Shown here piece after piece: positions 45,313 through 53,833 of a stretch of 64,000 nucleotides of DNA. The stretch spans positions 87,612 to 151,611 of the forward strand of contig JAFDVO010000013.1 in assembly GCA_018268955.1 (NCBI GenBank). The letters run 5' to 3'. A model generated the notes under the pieces. That model worked only from the letters and a program-made list of their open reading frames with translations. It searched no databases and was not told where the DNA came from. The DNA comes from Acidobacteriota bacterium. GTDB taxonomy: Bacteria > Acidobacteriota > Vicinamibacteria > Vicinamibacterales > CAVVIG01. The position numbers and the translations under genes were made by a program. Within the stretch, counting starts at the first letter, position 1; each line of letters starts with the position of its first letter.

Positions 45313-46556
45313 CGCCACACCTTTCGTCCGAGGAGCGCCGCGCCGACGCCCGCCACCGCCGACACGTTCATCACCACGATCGTGAAGGCGACGGTGCCCG
45401 TGCGCTGGACGAGCGAGCGTTGCCGGGGCGCCACGCGATGCCAGTGATCGAGCCAGGCGCCGTAGCCGCCGTGCAGGTAGAAGGCGACCTGGCCGGCGAG
45501 GGCGAAGAGGTACAGGTGCGAGGCCGACGCGAGCACGATGCTGGCGGCGAAGAGCGCCATGAGGGCGTAGGGGACCAGCAGCCGCCCGATCTTGTGTGAC
45601 ATGTACTGCAGCCACACCGGATTGAGGACCGGCAGCAGCAGGCGCGGCTCGAACCAGAGGATCTGCACGTTGCCCGCAAGGGTGCGGATCTTGCGGCGGG
45701 TCTCCGCGTCCGCGTTGCTCGAGGTCACGTCGAACGCGCACGCCCTGGGTTCGAAGACGACCCGCGCGCCTGCCAGCACAGCCCGCATCGGCGCCAGCAC
45801 ATCGTCCAGGATCGTGCCGGGAGGAAGCGGCCGCCAGAGCGCGCGGCGGAGGGCGTAGATGGCGCCCGTGGCGCCCAGCATCGAGCCGACCTCGCTTTCG
45901 AGCCGCCGGAGCTGCTTCTCGTACTTCCAGTAGAAGCCCACGCCGTCGCCGATGCTGGAGGAGCCACGTCGGTCGGTCGCGCGGCGCTCGTGGTCACGCC
46001 ATTCCAGCTCGCCTGCGCGGCGATCGGGCAACGCACGGCGTCCCGCCGTCTGCTCAGCGCCGAGAATCAGCTCGCCGCTGACGCCGCCGATCGTCGCATC
46101 CTGGAACCTGGTGATCAGCGCGAGCAGCGCGTCCTCGGCGAATGTCTGCCGGGCGTCGGCGAAGACGAGGATCTCGCCGGTCGCCCGGGCGACGCCGGCA
46201 TTGAGGGCGGCGGACTTGCCAGACGGCGGCAGCTCGATCAGCTCGACGTCTGGCCCGAACGGTTCGAGCGCGGCACGTGTGTCGTCGGTCGAGCCGTCGG
46301 ACACCACGACGATCTGGACGCGATCGCGCGGGTAGTCGAGTGCCAGCAGGTTGTCGATGCGGGCGGGCAGGCGACGCGCTTCATTGCGCGCCGCCAGCAC
46401 GATGGACACGGTTGGAAGCGTCGTGTCGCCGGGCGCCGCGTCGACTGCTGCGGGAGCCGGCCTTCTGCGGAGCCGCGCCCAGATCATCAGCAGGAGGCCA
46501 TAGCCTGCGTACACGTACGCGATGAAGAGTGCCGACGACCAGAACAGGGCTCTCAT
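45309..46556 (-). CDS. Membrane-bound family 2 glycosyltransferase
   Basis: A 415-residue protein with one N-terminal membrane segment (about 5-25), a GT-A domain (VSIVLAARNEARRLPARI, VSDGSTDDT, GKSAALNAGV, ADARQ as the DXD-like element), the ED-like LDDVLAPMRAV, and three or four C-terminal membrane segments (from about 330). This is the layout of processive or polymer-linked transferases such as cellulose-synthase-like and HAS-like enzymes, though the QxxRW motif is altered (R-R-K-I-R-T-L-A-G-N). It may build the polymer backbone or load the lipid carrier. Starts with ATG 46556, 5 bases after the dehydrogenase stop. Confidence 0.85.
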   Translation of the reverse strand: MRALFWSSALFIAYVYAGYGLLLMIWARLRRRPAPAAVDAAPGDTTLPTVSIVLAARNEARRLPARIDNLLALDYPRDRVQIVVVSDGSTDDTRAALEPFGPDVELIELPPSGKSAALNAGVARATGEILVFADARQTFAEDALLALITRFQDATIGGVSGELILGAEQTAGRRALPDRRAGELEWRDHERRATDRRGSSSIGDGVGFYWKYEKQLRRLESEVGSMLGATGAIYALRRALWRPLPPGTILDDVLAPMRAVLAGARVVFEPRACAFDVTSSNADAETRRKIRTLAGNVQILWFEPRLLLPVLNPVWLQYMSHKIGRLLVPYALMALFAASIVLASASHLYLFALAGQVAFYLHGGYGAWLDHWHRVAPRQRSLVQRTGTVAFTIVVMNVSAVAGVGAALLGRKVWR

Positions 46557-46561
46557 GGGTG

Positions 46562-47935
46562 TTACGCGGCCTCCTCGGCGGTGGACGGCGCAGCGGTGCC
46601 CGCCTCGGCCGGCGCACCGAGCTTGAACACGTGCGGGTACCGCCCCTTGACCGCGTTCCGCGTGTCGACGACAAGTGGGGCCGAGCCCGCCAGCGTGGCG
46701 TAGTCGATCGAGCTGTGATCGGTCAGGATCGCCACGCAGTCCACGTCGGCCAGCGTGCCGGGTCCCATCTGCAGCGATGTCAGGTCGCGCCCGCCGCGCC
46801 AGGCCCGACCGGGCAGTACCGGCACGAACGGATCGATGTACGACACGCGCGCGCCCTTCTGCTCCAGCACCGCCATCACGTCCAGCGAGGGCGACTCGCG
46901 GATGTCATCGATGTCGCGCTTGTAGGCGACGCCGACGACGAGGATGTGCGAGCCGTTCAGCGACTTTCTCTGCGTGTTCAGCGCGTCGGCGATCTTGTGC
47001 ACGACCGCTTCCGGCATGGAGCCGTTGATCTGTCCGGCCAGCTCGATGAAGCGCGCCTCGAAGCCAGACTGTCGTGCCTTCCACGAGAGGTAGAACGGGT
47101 CGATCGGGATGCAGTGCCCCCCGAGGCCCGGCCCTGGGTAGAAGGGCATGAAGCCGAACGGCTTCGTCTTCGCCGCATCCACCACTTCCCAGACGTCGAT
47201 GCCGAGGTTGTCGCACATCAGCGCGATCTCGTTGACGAGGCCGATGTTGACAGCGCGGAAGGTGTTCTCGAGGAGCTTCACCATTTCCGCCACCTGTGGC
47301 GAACTGACCGGCACGACCGTCTCGATGGCGGAGCCGTAGAGGGCTGCGGCAAGCGCACTGCAGTCGGGCGTCGTGCCGCCGACCACCTTCGGCACATTGC
47401 GCGTGTTGAACCGCTCGTTGCCGGGATCAACCCGCTCGGGCGAGAACGCGAGGAAGAAGTCCGCGCCAGCCTTCAGCCCGGTGCGCTCGAGCTGCGGCTG
47501 CACCAGTTCCACGGTCGTGCCTGGATATGTCGTCGACTCGAGGATGACGAGCATCCCGGGATGCAGCTGTTCGGCGACCGCTTCGACCGCGGACACCACG
47601 AACGACATGTCCGGGTCCTTGGTCTTGCGCAGCGGCGTCGGCACGCAGATGTTCACCGTGTCGAGATCGGCGATCGCGCGGTAGTCCGTCGTCGCGCGCA
47701 GCCGTCCGGCGGTGACGAGCGACTGCACGTCCGCCGTCGGCACATCGGGGATGTAGGACTCACCGGCATTGATCGACGCGACCTTCTGCGGGTCGACGTC
47801 GATGCCCGTGGTGTCGAAGCCGGCCCGCGCGAGTTCGACCGCGAGCGGAAGGCCGACGTAACCGAGTCCGATGACGCCGACGCGAGCCGTACGCGTGTCG
47901 AGGCGGCGGCGCAGTTCCTGGGCGAGTGCTGACAT
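46562..47935 (-). CDS. wbpA: UDP-N-acetylglucosamine 6-dehydrogenase (WbpA-like)
   Basis: A 457-residue nucleotide-sugar dehydrogenase. GLGYVGLPLAVELARAG at the N-terminus binds NAD, ESTTYPGTT is the hinge strand, FSPERVDPG and KLLENTFRAVNIGLVNE follow, and the catalytic cysteine (residue 275) sits in GPGLGGHCIPIDPFYLSWK. These are the marks of the WbpA/Vi-antigen TviB group acting on UDP-N-acetyl-hexosamines, distinct from the AlgD-type enzyme at 7214. It would supply UDP-N-acetylglucosaminuronic acid. Start at the ATG at 47935, 14 bases after the ATPase stop. With AlgD, it means two uronic acid donors for one island. Confidence 0.88.
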   Translation of the reverse strand: MSALAQELRRRLDTRTARVGVIGLGYVGLPLAVELARAGFDTTGIDVDPQKVASINAGESYIPDVPTADVQSLVTAGRLRATTDYRAIADLDTVNICVPTPLRKTKDPDMSFVVSAVEAVAEQLHPGMLVILESTTYPGTTVELVQPQLERTGLKAGADFFLAFSPERVDPGNERFNTRNVPKVVGGTTPDCSALAAALYGSAIETVVPVSSPQVAEMVKLLENTFRAVNIGLVNEIALMCDNLGIDVWEVVDAAKTKPFGFMPFYPGPGLGGHCIPIDPFYLSWKARQSGFEARFIELAGQINGSMPEAVVHKIADALNTQRKSLNGSHILVVGVAYKRDIDDIRESPSLDVMAVLEQKGARVSYIDPFVPVLPGRAWRGGRDLTSLQMGPGTLADVDCVAILTDHSSIDYATLAGSAPLVVDTRNAVKGRYPHVFKLGAPAEAGTAAPSTAEEAA

Positions 47936-47949
47936 GAGCGATGGACCTC

Positions 47950-49218
47950 CTAGTCCTCGAAAGCCGGTTTGGATGTGCCGAACAGGGTCCGGCGGAGTCG
48001 TGACCAGATGCCGTCATGCGTCGCGAACCGCGGTGGCGGGACGTCGCGGGTCGGCATCACGATGCGCTGCGGTGCGGGCGCAGCGGGTGTCGGTTGCACG
48101 GCGGCTGCCGTGGGAGCGGGCACGCTGGCGGCCGGTGCGGGCACCGCGGCTGCGACCGGTTCCGCGGACTGGGTCGGCGGCGGCCACGCCCACTCCGCCT
48201 TGAGCGGTGGATCGATGACCGTCTGCTCGGCACGCAGCTTCAGCAGGCGGAACTCCTCCGAGATCACCCGCTGTTGCTCGGCGATCTGCCGCTCGCGCTC
48301 CGCCAGACGCGCCTCCCGCGCCTGCAACTCTTCTTCCTGCACGGCTGTCGAGAGCCGGGGCAGCGGCTGCATGGTGCGCGTCCGCAGTCGGTCACTGCTC
48401 TGGATGACGCCGGTCTGTTCCAGTTCCTCAATCGCTTCCTGCGTCAGGTCGACGGTGATGGTGCGCTGTTCCTCGCCGTAGCCGAAGAGCAGCACGGCGT
48501 CCGCGATCACGTTGATCTTGCGGGGCACGCCATCGCTGTGCAGGTGGATCAGATCGGTGACATCGCGCGAGAACTCCAGCGGTGCACCGATGGCGGCCCG
48601 CCGCAGCCGATGGTTGATGTAGGCCGCGGTTTCCGCGCTGTCGAGCGCCTGGAGGTGATAGCTCACCGTCACGCGCTGACGCAGCTGTTCCAGTTCCGGG
48701 CGGCGGAGGAGGTCGCGCAGGTTCGGCTGGCCCACCAGCGCGATCTGAATCAGCTTCGACTTCTCGGTCTCGAGGTTCGAGAGCATCCGCACCTCCTCGA
48801 GCGCCGCCAGACTGAGGTTCTGCGCCTCGTCGATCACCAGGAGCGCCAGGCGCCCGGCCCGACGCTGCTCGACGAGGTACCGGGCCAGGTCGCGGAGCAG
48901 CACCGGCTTGCTCTTGCCGGTCCCCGGATCCAGGCCGAAGTCGAGCATCACGGCCTCGAGCAGCTCGCGCGCATCGAGCATTGTGTTGACGATGCGCGAC
49001 ACCGACGTCTGGTGGTCGAGGCCGCGCAGCGCGGTCTGCAGCAGGGTTGTCTTGCCCGATCCGATCTCGCCGGTGATGACGATGAAGCCGGCGTGCCCCT
49101 CGATGCCGTACCGGAGGTAGCTCAGGGCCTCCTTGTGCACGCGGCTCGGGTACAGGTAGTCGGGATCCGGGCTCAGCGAGAACGGACGCTCCCGAAGGTG
49201 GTAGAAGCGTTCATACAT
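47950..49218 (-). CDS. ExeA/GspA-like AAA ATPase of exosortase-type exopolysaccharide loci
   Basis: A 422-residue ATPase. It starts MYERFYHLRERPFSLSPDP, the standard opening of the secretion-type ATPases found in PEP-CTERM/exosortase loci. Walker A is GEIGSGKTT near 47, Walker B LLVIDEAQNL near 130, and the sensor helix region runs to about 265. After residue 300 come a coiled-coil stretch (about 315-355, with EEELQAREARLAERERQI) and an Ala/Pro-rich tail with no clear domain; typical members end after the ATPase part, so this tail is an extra. It overlaps the upstream cytidylyltransferase-like gene by eight bases. Its exact role in export is not established. Confidence 0.88.
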   Translation of the reverse strand: MYERFYHLRERPFSLSPDPDYLYPSRVHKEALSYLRYGIEGHAGFIVITGEIGSGKTTLLQTALRGLDHQTSVSRIVNTMLDARELLEAVMLDFGLDPGTGKSKPVLLRDLARYLVEQRRAGRLALLVIDEAQNLSLAALEEVRMLSNLETEKSKLIQIALVGQPNLRDLLRRPELEQLRQRVTVSYHLQALDSAETAAYINHRLRRAAIGAPLEFSRDVTDLIHLHSDGVPRKINVIADAVLLFGYGEEQRTITVDLTQEAIEELEQTGVIQSSDRLRTRTMQPLPRLSTAVQEEELQAREARLAERERQIAEQQRVISEEFRLLKLRAEQTVIDPPLKAEWAWPPPTQSAEPVAAAVPAPAASVPAPTAAAVQPTPAAPAPQRIVMPTRDVPPPRFATHDGIWSRLRRTLFGTSKPAFED

Positions 49219-49990
49219 GACGGACAGTCCTTGCGGTGAGGAGCGCCGGCGGTACCGCAGGACGCACCGCATCCCCGTCGATCGCGGGGAGCACGTCGCT
49301 GCAGGCGCGCCAGTAGTCCTCAGGGAAGTCGATTTCAATCCACGGATAGCCGCGCGTGTCGATGGCGCGGAGTGGGCGGACGGCCGCGAAGTCGCCGAAC
49401 GCCCGGGGGAGCCATTCACGCAGCTCGCCGGCGGCGACCGTGCGGTGCAGGATGTCGGTGAGGACGCGTGCGCCCGTCGCGGAGAAGCGTGCGATCCCGA
49501 CGTTCTCCCCGTCGCAGTCGTCCGGGTCCAGGGTCTTCGAGATGGCGGTGATGAGCCCTCGTCGCACCGACACCTTCATCTCCTCATCGCCGTAGGTCGG
49601 GCCGTCGGCGCGTGAGGCGACGAGCAGGGCATCAGCGCACCGGGCGGTCAGCAGGTCCTCCAGCATCTGCGGATGGAAGAGGACGTCACAGTTCATGACG
49701 ACGAACCCGTCCTGGAGCCGATCGCTGACGAGCGACAGGGAGTAGAGGCTGTTCGTCGCGGCGAACTGCGGGTTCTCGACGATTTCGACCGACCGTGAAC
49801 ATGTGCGCCGCACGTGCTCGATGCCGTAGCCCGCAACGACGGTGATCCGGCTGATGCCGATCGCCTGCAGCGTCGCCACCTGTCGTTCCAGCAGCGTGCG
49901 GTCTCCGACGCGCGCCAGGCACTTGGGGCGATCGCCGATCACCCCCTGCAGCCGTCCTCCACGGCCCGCGGCCAGGATGATTGCGTTCAC
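49211..49990 (-). CDS. Nucleotidyltransferase, LicC-like (NTP-transferase fold)
   Basis: A 259-residue nucleotidyltransferase. A GTG at 49990 with a strong GGAGGAA before it decides the start, giving VNAIILAAGRGGRLQ, the substrate loop. Further marks are DRPKCLARVGDRTLLERQ, ENPQFAATNSLYSLSL, the metal-binding NCDVLFHPQML, and DEEMKVSVRRGLI. The N-x-N-S-L-Y-S-L and DEEMKV blocks resemble LicC-type CTP:phosphocholine cytidylyltransferases more than hexose-1-phosphate enzymes. It could activate a polyol phosphate or phosphocholine with CTP, a donor the TagF-like domain at 41848 would need (inference). Overlaps the flippase stop by four bases (GTGA). Confidence 0.8.
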   Translation of the reverse strand: MNAIILAAGRGGRLQGVIGDRPKCLARVGDRTLLERQVATLQAIGISRITVVAGYGIEHVRRTCSRSVEIVENPQFAATNSLYSLSLVSDRLQDGFVVMNCDVLFHPQMLEDLLTARCADALLVASRADGPTYGDEEMKVSVRRGLITAISKTLDPDDCDGENVGIARFSATGARVLTDILHRTVAAGELREWLPRAFGDFAAVRPLRAIDTRGYPWIEIDFPEDYWRACSDVLPAIDGDAVRPAVPPALLTARTVRHV

Positions 49991-51567
49991 AGCGGTTCCT
50001 CCGCCGGCTTCAGCCGGGTGAAGCCCAGCAACTGGGCCACCTTGTCGATGTAGAAGCGACGCTCGACCGCCGTCAGGCTGAAGAGCAGAAAGATCGCCGC
50101 GTAGAGGAGGCCGCCGGCAATGCAGGTCGCGGCCAGGGCGACGAGCTGCGCAGGCACCATCCCGCGCACGAGCGCAAGAAAGGCCGCCATCGCGAGCCCG
50201 GGCCACACGGATGGCCAGACGCCCTCTGCCACGGCACGTCCGAGCGTCAGCTCCACGCGTCGGCACGCGAGCGGAAACAGGAGCAGGACGCTTGCCGTGA
50301 CCACTGGCACGAGGGTGCCGAGGGCCACGCCGAGCAGGCCGAAGGGACGGACCAGCGCGAGGCTCAGGGCCACGTTGCAGAGCGCCGTGCCCATGTTCGT
50401 CACCGACACGATGCGATGCGAGCCGGCGCCTTTCAGCAGCGTCATGCCCGTGGCGTTGCCGACCCGCACGATGACCACGGCCGCCAGGACCTGGAGGATG
50501 AGGACGCTCCCCTCGAACTCCGGGCCCACCCATGCGAACACCAGGGGACGGGCCAGCATGATCAACGCGCAGCCGAGCGGCACGACCGTCGCGAGCGACA
50601 GCTTCGTGCCCTGCAGGAAGATGCGCTGTAGCCGATCGAGGCGCGCCGCGGTGTCGTTCTCGACGACCGCCGGGAACAGGATGTCGTTCAGCTGATTCGA
50701 GACGCGCTGCACGAGTTCCGCGAGCCGCTGCGCGATGGCCCACACGGCGACGGCGCTCGTGTTCATCACGGCGCCGATCACGAGCGCATCCACCGAGTAG
50801 TTCAGCTTGTTGGCCCAGTCGATGACGGCCATGTGCACGCTGAAGCCGGTCACCTCACGCAGCCGCTCGCGCCGGAACAGCGAGGGGCGGACCCGCAGCC
50901 CGGGGAAGACGCGATACGCGTTCGCCCGGTATACCCACAGGGTGAGGACCCGCACGGCCGTCATCGAGACGACCAGCGTCACGAGCCCGTAGCCGGCGAG
51001 AAGCACCGCCACGTTCACCGCCGCGGTGACCGCGCTGCTCACGCTCCCGACGACGTTGTTCAGGTCGTAGCGCTGGAACCCGTTGATGACGCCGCCGAAC
51101 ACGCTGAACGCCGTGCTGGCGGACACGTTCAGGGCGACGACGAGCAGCACCACGCGCGCCGTCTGTGTCTGGTCCGGCGCGAGGTGGAACACGCGGTCGA
51201 CGTAGGCGGCGACGCCCAGGGCCGCTGCGTACATCGCGACGGCCACCACGACGAACACGCAGAAGAGCGTGCTGAGGATCTCGTTCAGCGCTTGCGCATC
51301 ACGACGGGCCCGGTATTGTGCGACGAACTTCACCAGGGCCCCGGAATAGCCGAGATCGAGCAGTGAGAAGTACGCCGTCACCGACGCGGCGAGCACCCAC
51401 AGCCCGTACGCCGAGGTGCCGAGGTGCTCCACGTTGAAGGGCAGGATCAGCACGCCGAGCGCCGCCTCGGTCGCAATCGCCAGGTAGCGCGTCGACAGGT
51501 TGCGCGCCACCACCACCCCGTCGTCTTCCGCGGGGCGCCCGAGCAGGGAGGCCTCGTCGCGGCTCAC
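49987..51567 (-). CDS. Polysaccharide flippase (Wzx-like)
   Basis: A 526-residue membrane protein with about 13 hydrophobic segments. FNVEHLGTSAYGLWVLAASVTAYF and DLGYSGALVKFVAQYRA near the N-terminus match the flippase family, as does LLKGAGSHRIVS later. The start is the GTG at 51567, which overlaps the stop of the phosphoglycosyltransferase gene (GTGA). About 20 soluble residues come before the first membrane segment. It is paralogous to the flippase at 31357, but clearly diverged. It would move the lipid-linked unit started by its upstream neighbour. Confidence 0.88.
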   Translation of the reverse strand: MSRDEASLLGRPAEDDGVVVARNLSTRYLAIATEAALGVLILPFNVEHLGTSAYGLWVLAASVTAYFSLLDLGYSGALVKFVAQYRARRDAQALNEILSTLFCVFVVVAVAMYAAALGVAAYVDRVFHLAPDQTQTARVVLLVVALNVSASTAFSVFGGVINGFQRYDLNNVVGSVSSAVTAAVNVAVLLAGYGLVTLVVSMTAVRVLTLWVYRANAYRVFPGLRVRPSLFRRERLREVTGFSVHMAVIDWANKLNYSVDALVIGAVMNTSAVAVWAIAQRLAELVQRVSNQLNDILFPAVVENDTAARLDRLQRIFLQGTKLSLATVVPLGCALIMLARPLVFAWVGPEFEGSVLILQVLAAVVIVRVGNATGMTLLKGAGSHRIVSVTNMGTALCNVALSLALVRPFGLLGVALGTLVPVVTASVLLLFPLACRRVELTLGRAVAEGVWPSVWPGLAMAAFLALVRGMVPAQLVALAATCIAGGLLYAAIFLLFSLTAVERRFYIDKVAQLLGFTRLKPAEEPL

Positions 51568-52925
51568 TTGGCGCCCTTTCCGGAGACGATCACCTTGACG
51601 GTGTCGATGACGATCGTGAGGTCGAACACGATCGAGAGGTGCTTGATGTAGTAGAGGTCGTAGCGCAGCTTCTCCATGGCGTCTTCCACGGAGGAGCCGT
51701 ACCGGTACTTCACCTGCGCCCACCCTGTGACGCCCGGCTTCACCGCGTGCCGCTCCATGTAGAAAGGAATGATGGCCGCGAGCTGCTCGACGAAGAACGG
51801 CCGTTCCGGCCTCGGCCCGACGAAGCTCATGTCGCCACGCAGCACGTTCCAGAGCTGCGGCAGCTCGTCGAGCCGCGTGATCCGGATGAAGCGTCCAACC
51901 CGGGTGACCCGGTCGTCCTTGTCCTTCGCCCAGATCGGCGTGCCGCTCTCCGCGTCGGTCCGCATCGACCGGAACTTGAAGAGCGTGAACACACGCCCGT
52001 TTTCACCGACGCGCTCCTGGCGGTACAGCACCGGGCCCGGCGACTCGAGCCGCACGGCCAGTGCGGTGAGCAGCATGAGCGGCGAGGCGAGGACGACGCC
52101 GATCGCGGAGAGCAGCAGGTCCACGACCCGCTTCAGCGCCCGCGTGACGCGTGAGGCGCGGAAGCCGTCGGAGAAGATCAGCCAGCTCGGCTTGATCTCG
52201 TCGATCAGGATCTTCCCGGTGAGCCGCTCGTACATCGTCGCGGCGTCCTCGACGCGGACGCCGGACATCTTCGCCTGCAGCAGCTCGCGAATCGGCATCC
52301 GCCCACGACGATCGGACAGGCTGACGACGACACGATCCACCCGCCTGGTGCGGAGCACGTCGGCGAGTTCGGAAGGGCTGCCGACCACGCTGACGTCGGA
52401 GTCGTAGGTGCCCGGTTCGTCCACGAAGCCCACGACCCGGTACGGGAAGTCATGCTGCGCGCGAATGAGCGACGCGACCTGCCGGGCTGCGGTGCCCGTC
52501 CCGAGGATCAGGACCCGCTCCTCCATGTGCGGATCGCGGGTGACGCCGTCGAACGCGAGCCGCCAGGTGGGCACCGCGACGAGGAGCAGCCCGAGCGCCG
52601 TTACGAACGTGCCGCTGCCGATGAGCACGCCAGGCGCGAGCATCGACAGGAACGCCAGGATGATCGCCACGGCGCCGGCGCCCTGCAGGATGCGGACGGC
52701 GAGCTCTGCCTTCGAGTGCACGACCGTGAGGTCGTACAGGTCGTTGTAGTAGAAACAGAGTTCGCACAGCCCGGTGATCAGCACGACCTTCCAGGCACCG
52801 CTCATGGCGGTGTCGAAGGATCCGTGCAGCTGCGCCGCCAGCAGGATGGCGCCGGTGATCAGCACCGTCTCGAACCCGAAGACGGTCAGTCCGCGGCCCG
52901 ACACGTGACGATTGAAGACCCGCAT
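51564..52925 (-). CDS. Undecaprenyl-phosphate sugar phosphotransferase (initiating enzyme)
   Basis: A 453-residue polyprenyl glycosylphosphotransferase that begins repeat-unit synthesis by moving a sugar phosphate to undecaprenyl phosphate. Four N-terminal membrane segments (about 15-125), a CoA-binding-like domain (RVLILGTGTAARQVASLI), a fifth membrane segment near 275-300, then the catalytic domain: PVLYRQERVGENGRVFTLFK, the SMRTDAE motif, TRLDELPQLWNVLRGDMS, VGPRPERP and KPGVTGWAQV. These match the sugar transferases found in exosortase-type loci. ATG at 52925; longer reading would overlap the upstream gene's stop region. All key residues (DE, R, P pairs) are in place. Confidence 0.9.
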   Translation of the reverse strand: MRVFNRHVSGRGLTVFGFETVLITGAILLAAQLHGSFDTAMSGAWKVVLITGLCELCFYYNDLYDLTVVHSKAELAVRILQGAGAVAIILAFLSMLAPGVLIGSGTFVTALGLLLVAVPTWRLAFDGVTRDPHMEERVLILGTGTAARQVASLIRAQHDFPYRVVGFVDEPGTYDSDVSVVGSPSELADVLRTRRVDRVVVSLSDRRGRMPIRELLQAKMSGVRVEDAATMYERLTGKILIDEIKPSWLIFSDGFRASRVTRALKRVVDLLLSAIGVVLASPLMLLTALAVRLESPGPVLYRQERVGENGRVFTLFKFRSMRTDAESGTPIWAKDKDDRVTRVGRFIRITRLDELPQLWNVLRGDMSFVGPRPERPFFVEQLAAIIPFYMERHAVKPGVTGWAQVKYRYGSSVEDAMEKLRYDLYYIKHLSIVFDLTIVIDTVKVIVSGKGAK

Positions 52926-52940
52926 GCTGCCCCCGCCCAA

Positions 52941-53822
52941 TCAGGCCTGATCGGCCTCGTTCAGCACGAAGCCGAGCAGCTTCGCCGAGTCGATCGCGGA
53001 GACCGCGTCCTGGATGGCCGGGCGCGTGGTCACGCCGGCGCGAACGACGAGGAGCACACGGTCCACGAGCGGCGCGAGGATGCTGACATCCGCCAGCGGC
53101 ACGGCCGGTGCCGCGTCGATCACGACCCGGTCGAACTGCGTTCGCAGCGTCTCGAGGGTGCGCCGCATGGCGGTCGTGCCCAGGAGCTCGGCCGGGTGCG
53201 CCGGTACGTGGCCCGCCGGGAGGATCGTGACCCCGTGCTCCTCGAGCGTGATGAGCGCTTCCTCGATCGACGCGCGACCCGCGAGGACGTCGCAGAGGCC
53301 GGGGCCGTCGGGCAGGCCGAACAGCCGCTGCATCTGCGGCCGTCGGAGATCCGCATCGACGATGCAGATGCGACGCTGCCACTCCTGCGCCATGGTCAGC
53401 CCGAGGTTGCCTGCCGTGAGCGTCTTGCCCTCCCCACGGCCCGCGCTCGTGAGCAGCACGACGTTGACCGGCGAGAGTGGATCCGCGTGCACGATGCGCG
53501 TGCGCAGCGCGCGGTACTGCTCGGCCACCGCGCTGTTGGCCGAGTTCGCGGTGATCAGTCGCGGGTCGAGCAGCGCGCCGGCCACGATGCGCGCGGGGGT
53601 GAGTGGCGGCGCCGCGACGGTCGCTGCCGTCGACGTCCCGAGGTGCGTGGTGGACGCGGTGCCGGTAGCGGCCAGCGTGGCGGCGAGCGCCGGCTCGAGG
53701 CCTGGTGCCGCTGGCGTCGTGAGCATGGGGTCTGCGGCGGCGACCGCCACGTCGGTGCGGACACGTCGCACCGCGCCTTCGCGGTCGGCCTTGTCGAGGA
53801 TGTCCTGGATGCGTGGAGTCAT
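52941..53822 (-). CDS. BY-kinase-like P-loop ATPase (CpsD/Wzc type) without tyrosine cluster
   Basis: A 293-residue ATPase of the bacterial tyrosine kinase group that controls chain length together with the Wzz-type protein. After a low-complexity Ala/Thr/Pro stretch (about 25-85) comes the kinase core: EQYRALRTRI, Walker A TSAGRGEGKTLTAGNLG, Walker A' CIVDADLRRPQ, and Walker B VVIDAAPAVPLAD. The C-terminus ends LGFVLNEADQA and lacks the tyrosine-rich tail used for autophosphorylation in canonical members; the only tyrosine is in the EQYR motif. It may work as an ATPase switch without phosphotyrosine, or be regulated differently. AGGA precedes the ATG at 53822. It is followed upstream by the chain-length gene, as in other exosortase-type loci. 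Confidence 0.87.
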   Translation of the reverse strand: MTPRIQDILDKADREGAVRRVRTDVAVAAADPMLTTPAAPGLEPALAATLAATGTASTTHLGTSTAATVAAPPLTPARIVAGALLDPRLITANSANSAVAEQYRALRTRIVHADPLSPVNVVLLTSAGRGEGKTLTAGNLGLTMAQEWQRRICIVDADLRRPQMQRLFGLPDGPGLCDVLAGRASIEEALITLEEHGVTILPAGHVPAHPAELLGTTAMRRTLETLRTQFDRVVIDAAPAVPLADVSILAPLVDRVLLVVRAGVTTRPAIQDAVSAIDSAKLLGFVLNEADQA

Positions 53823-53833
53823 GGCTGGTCCTT

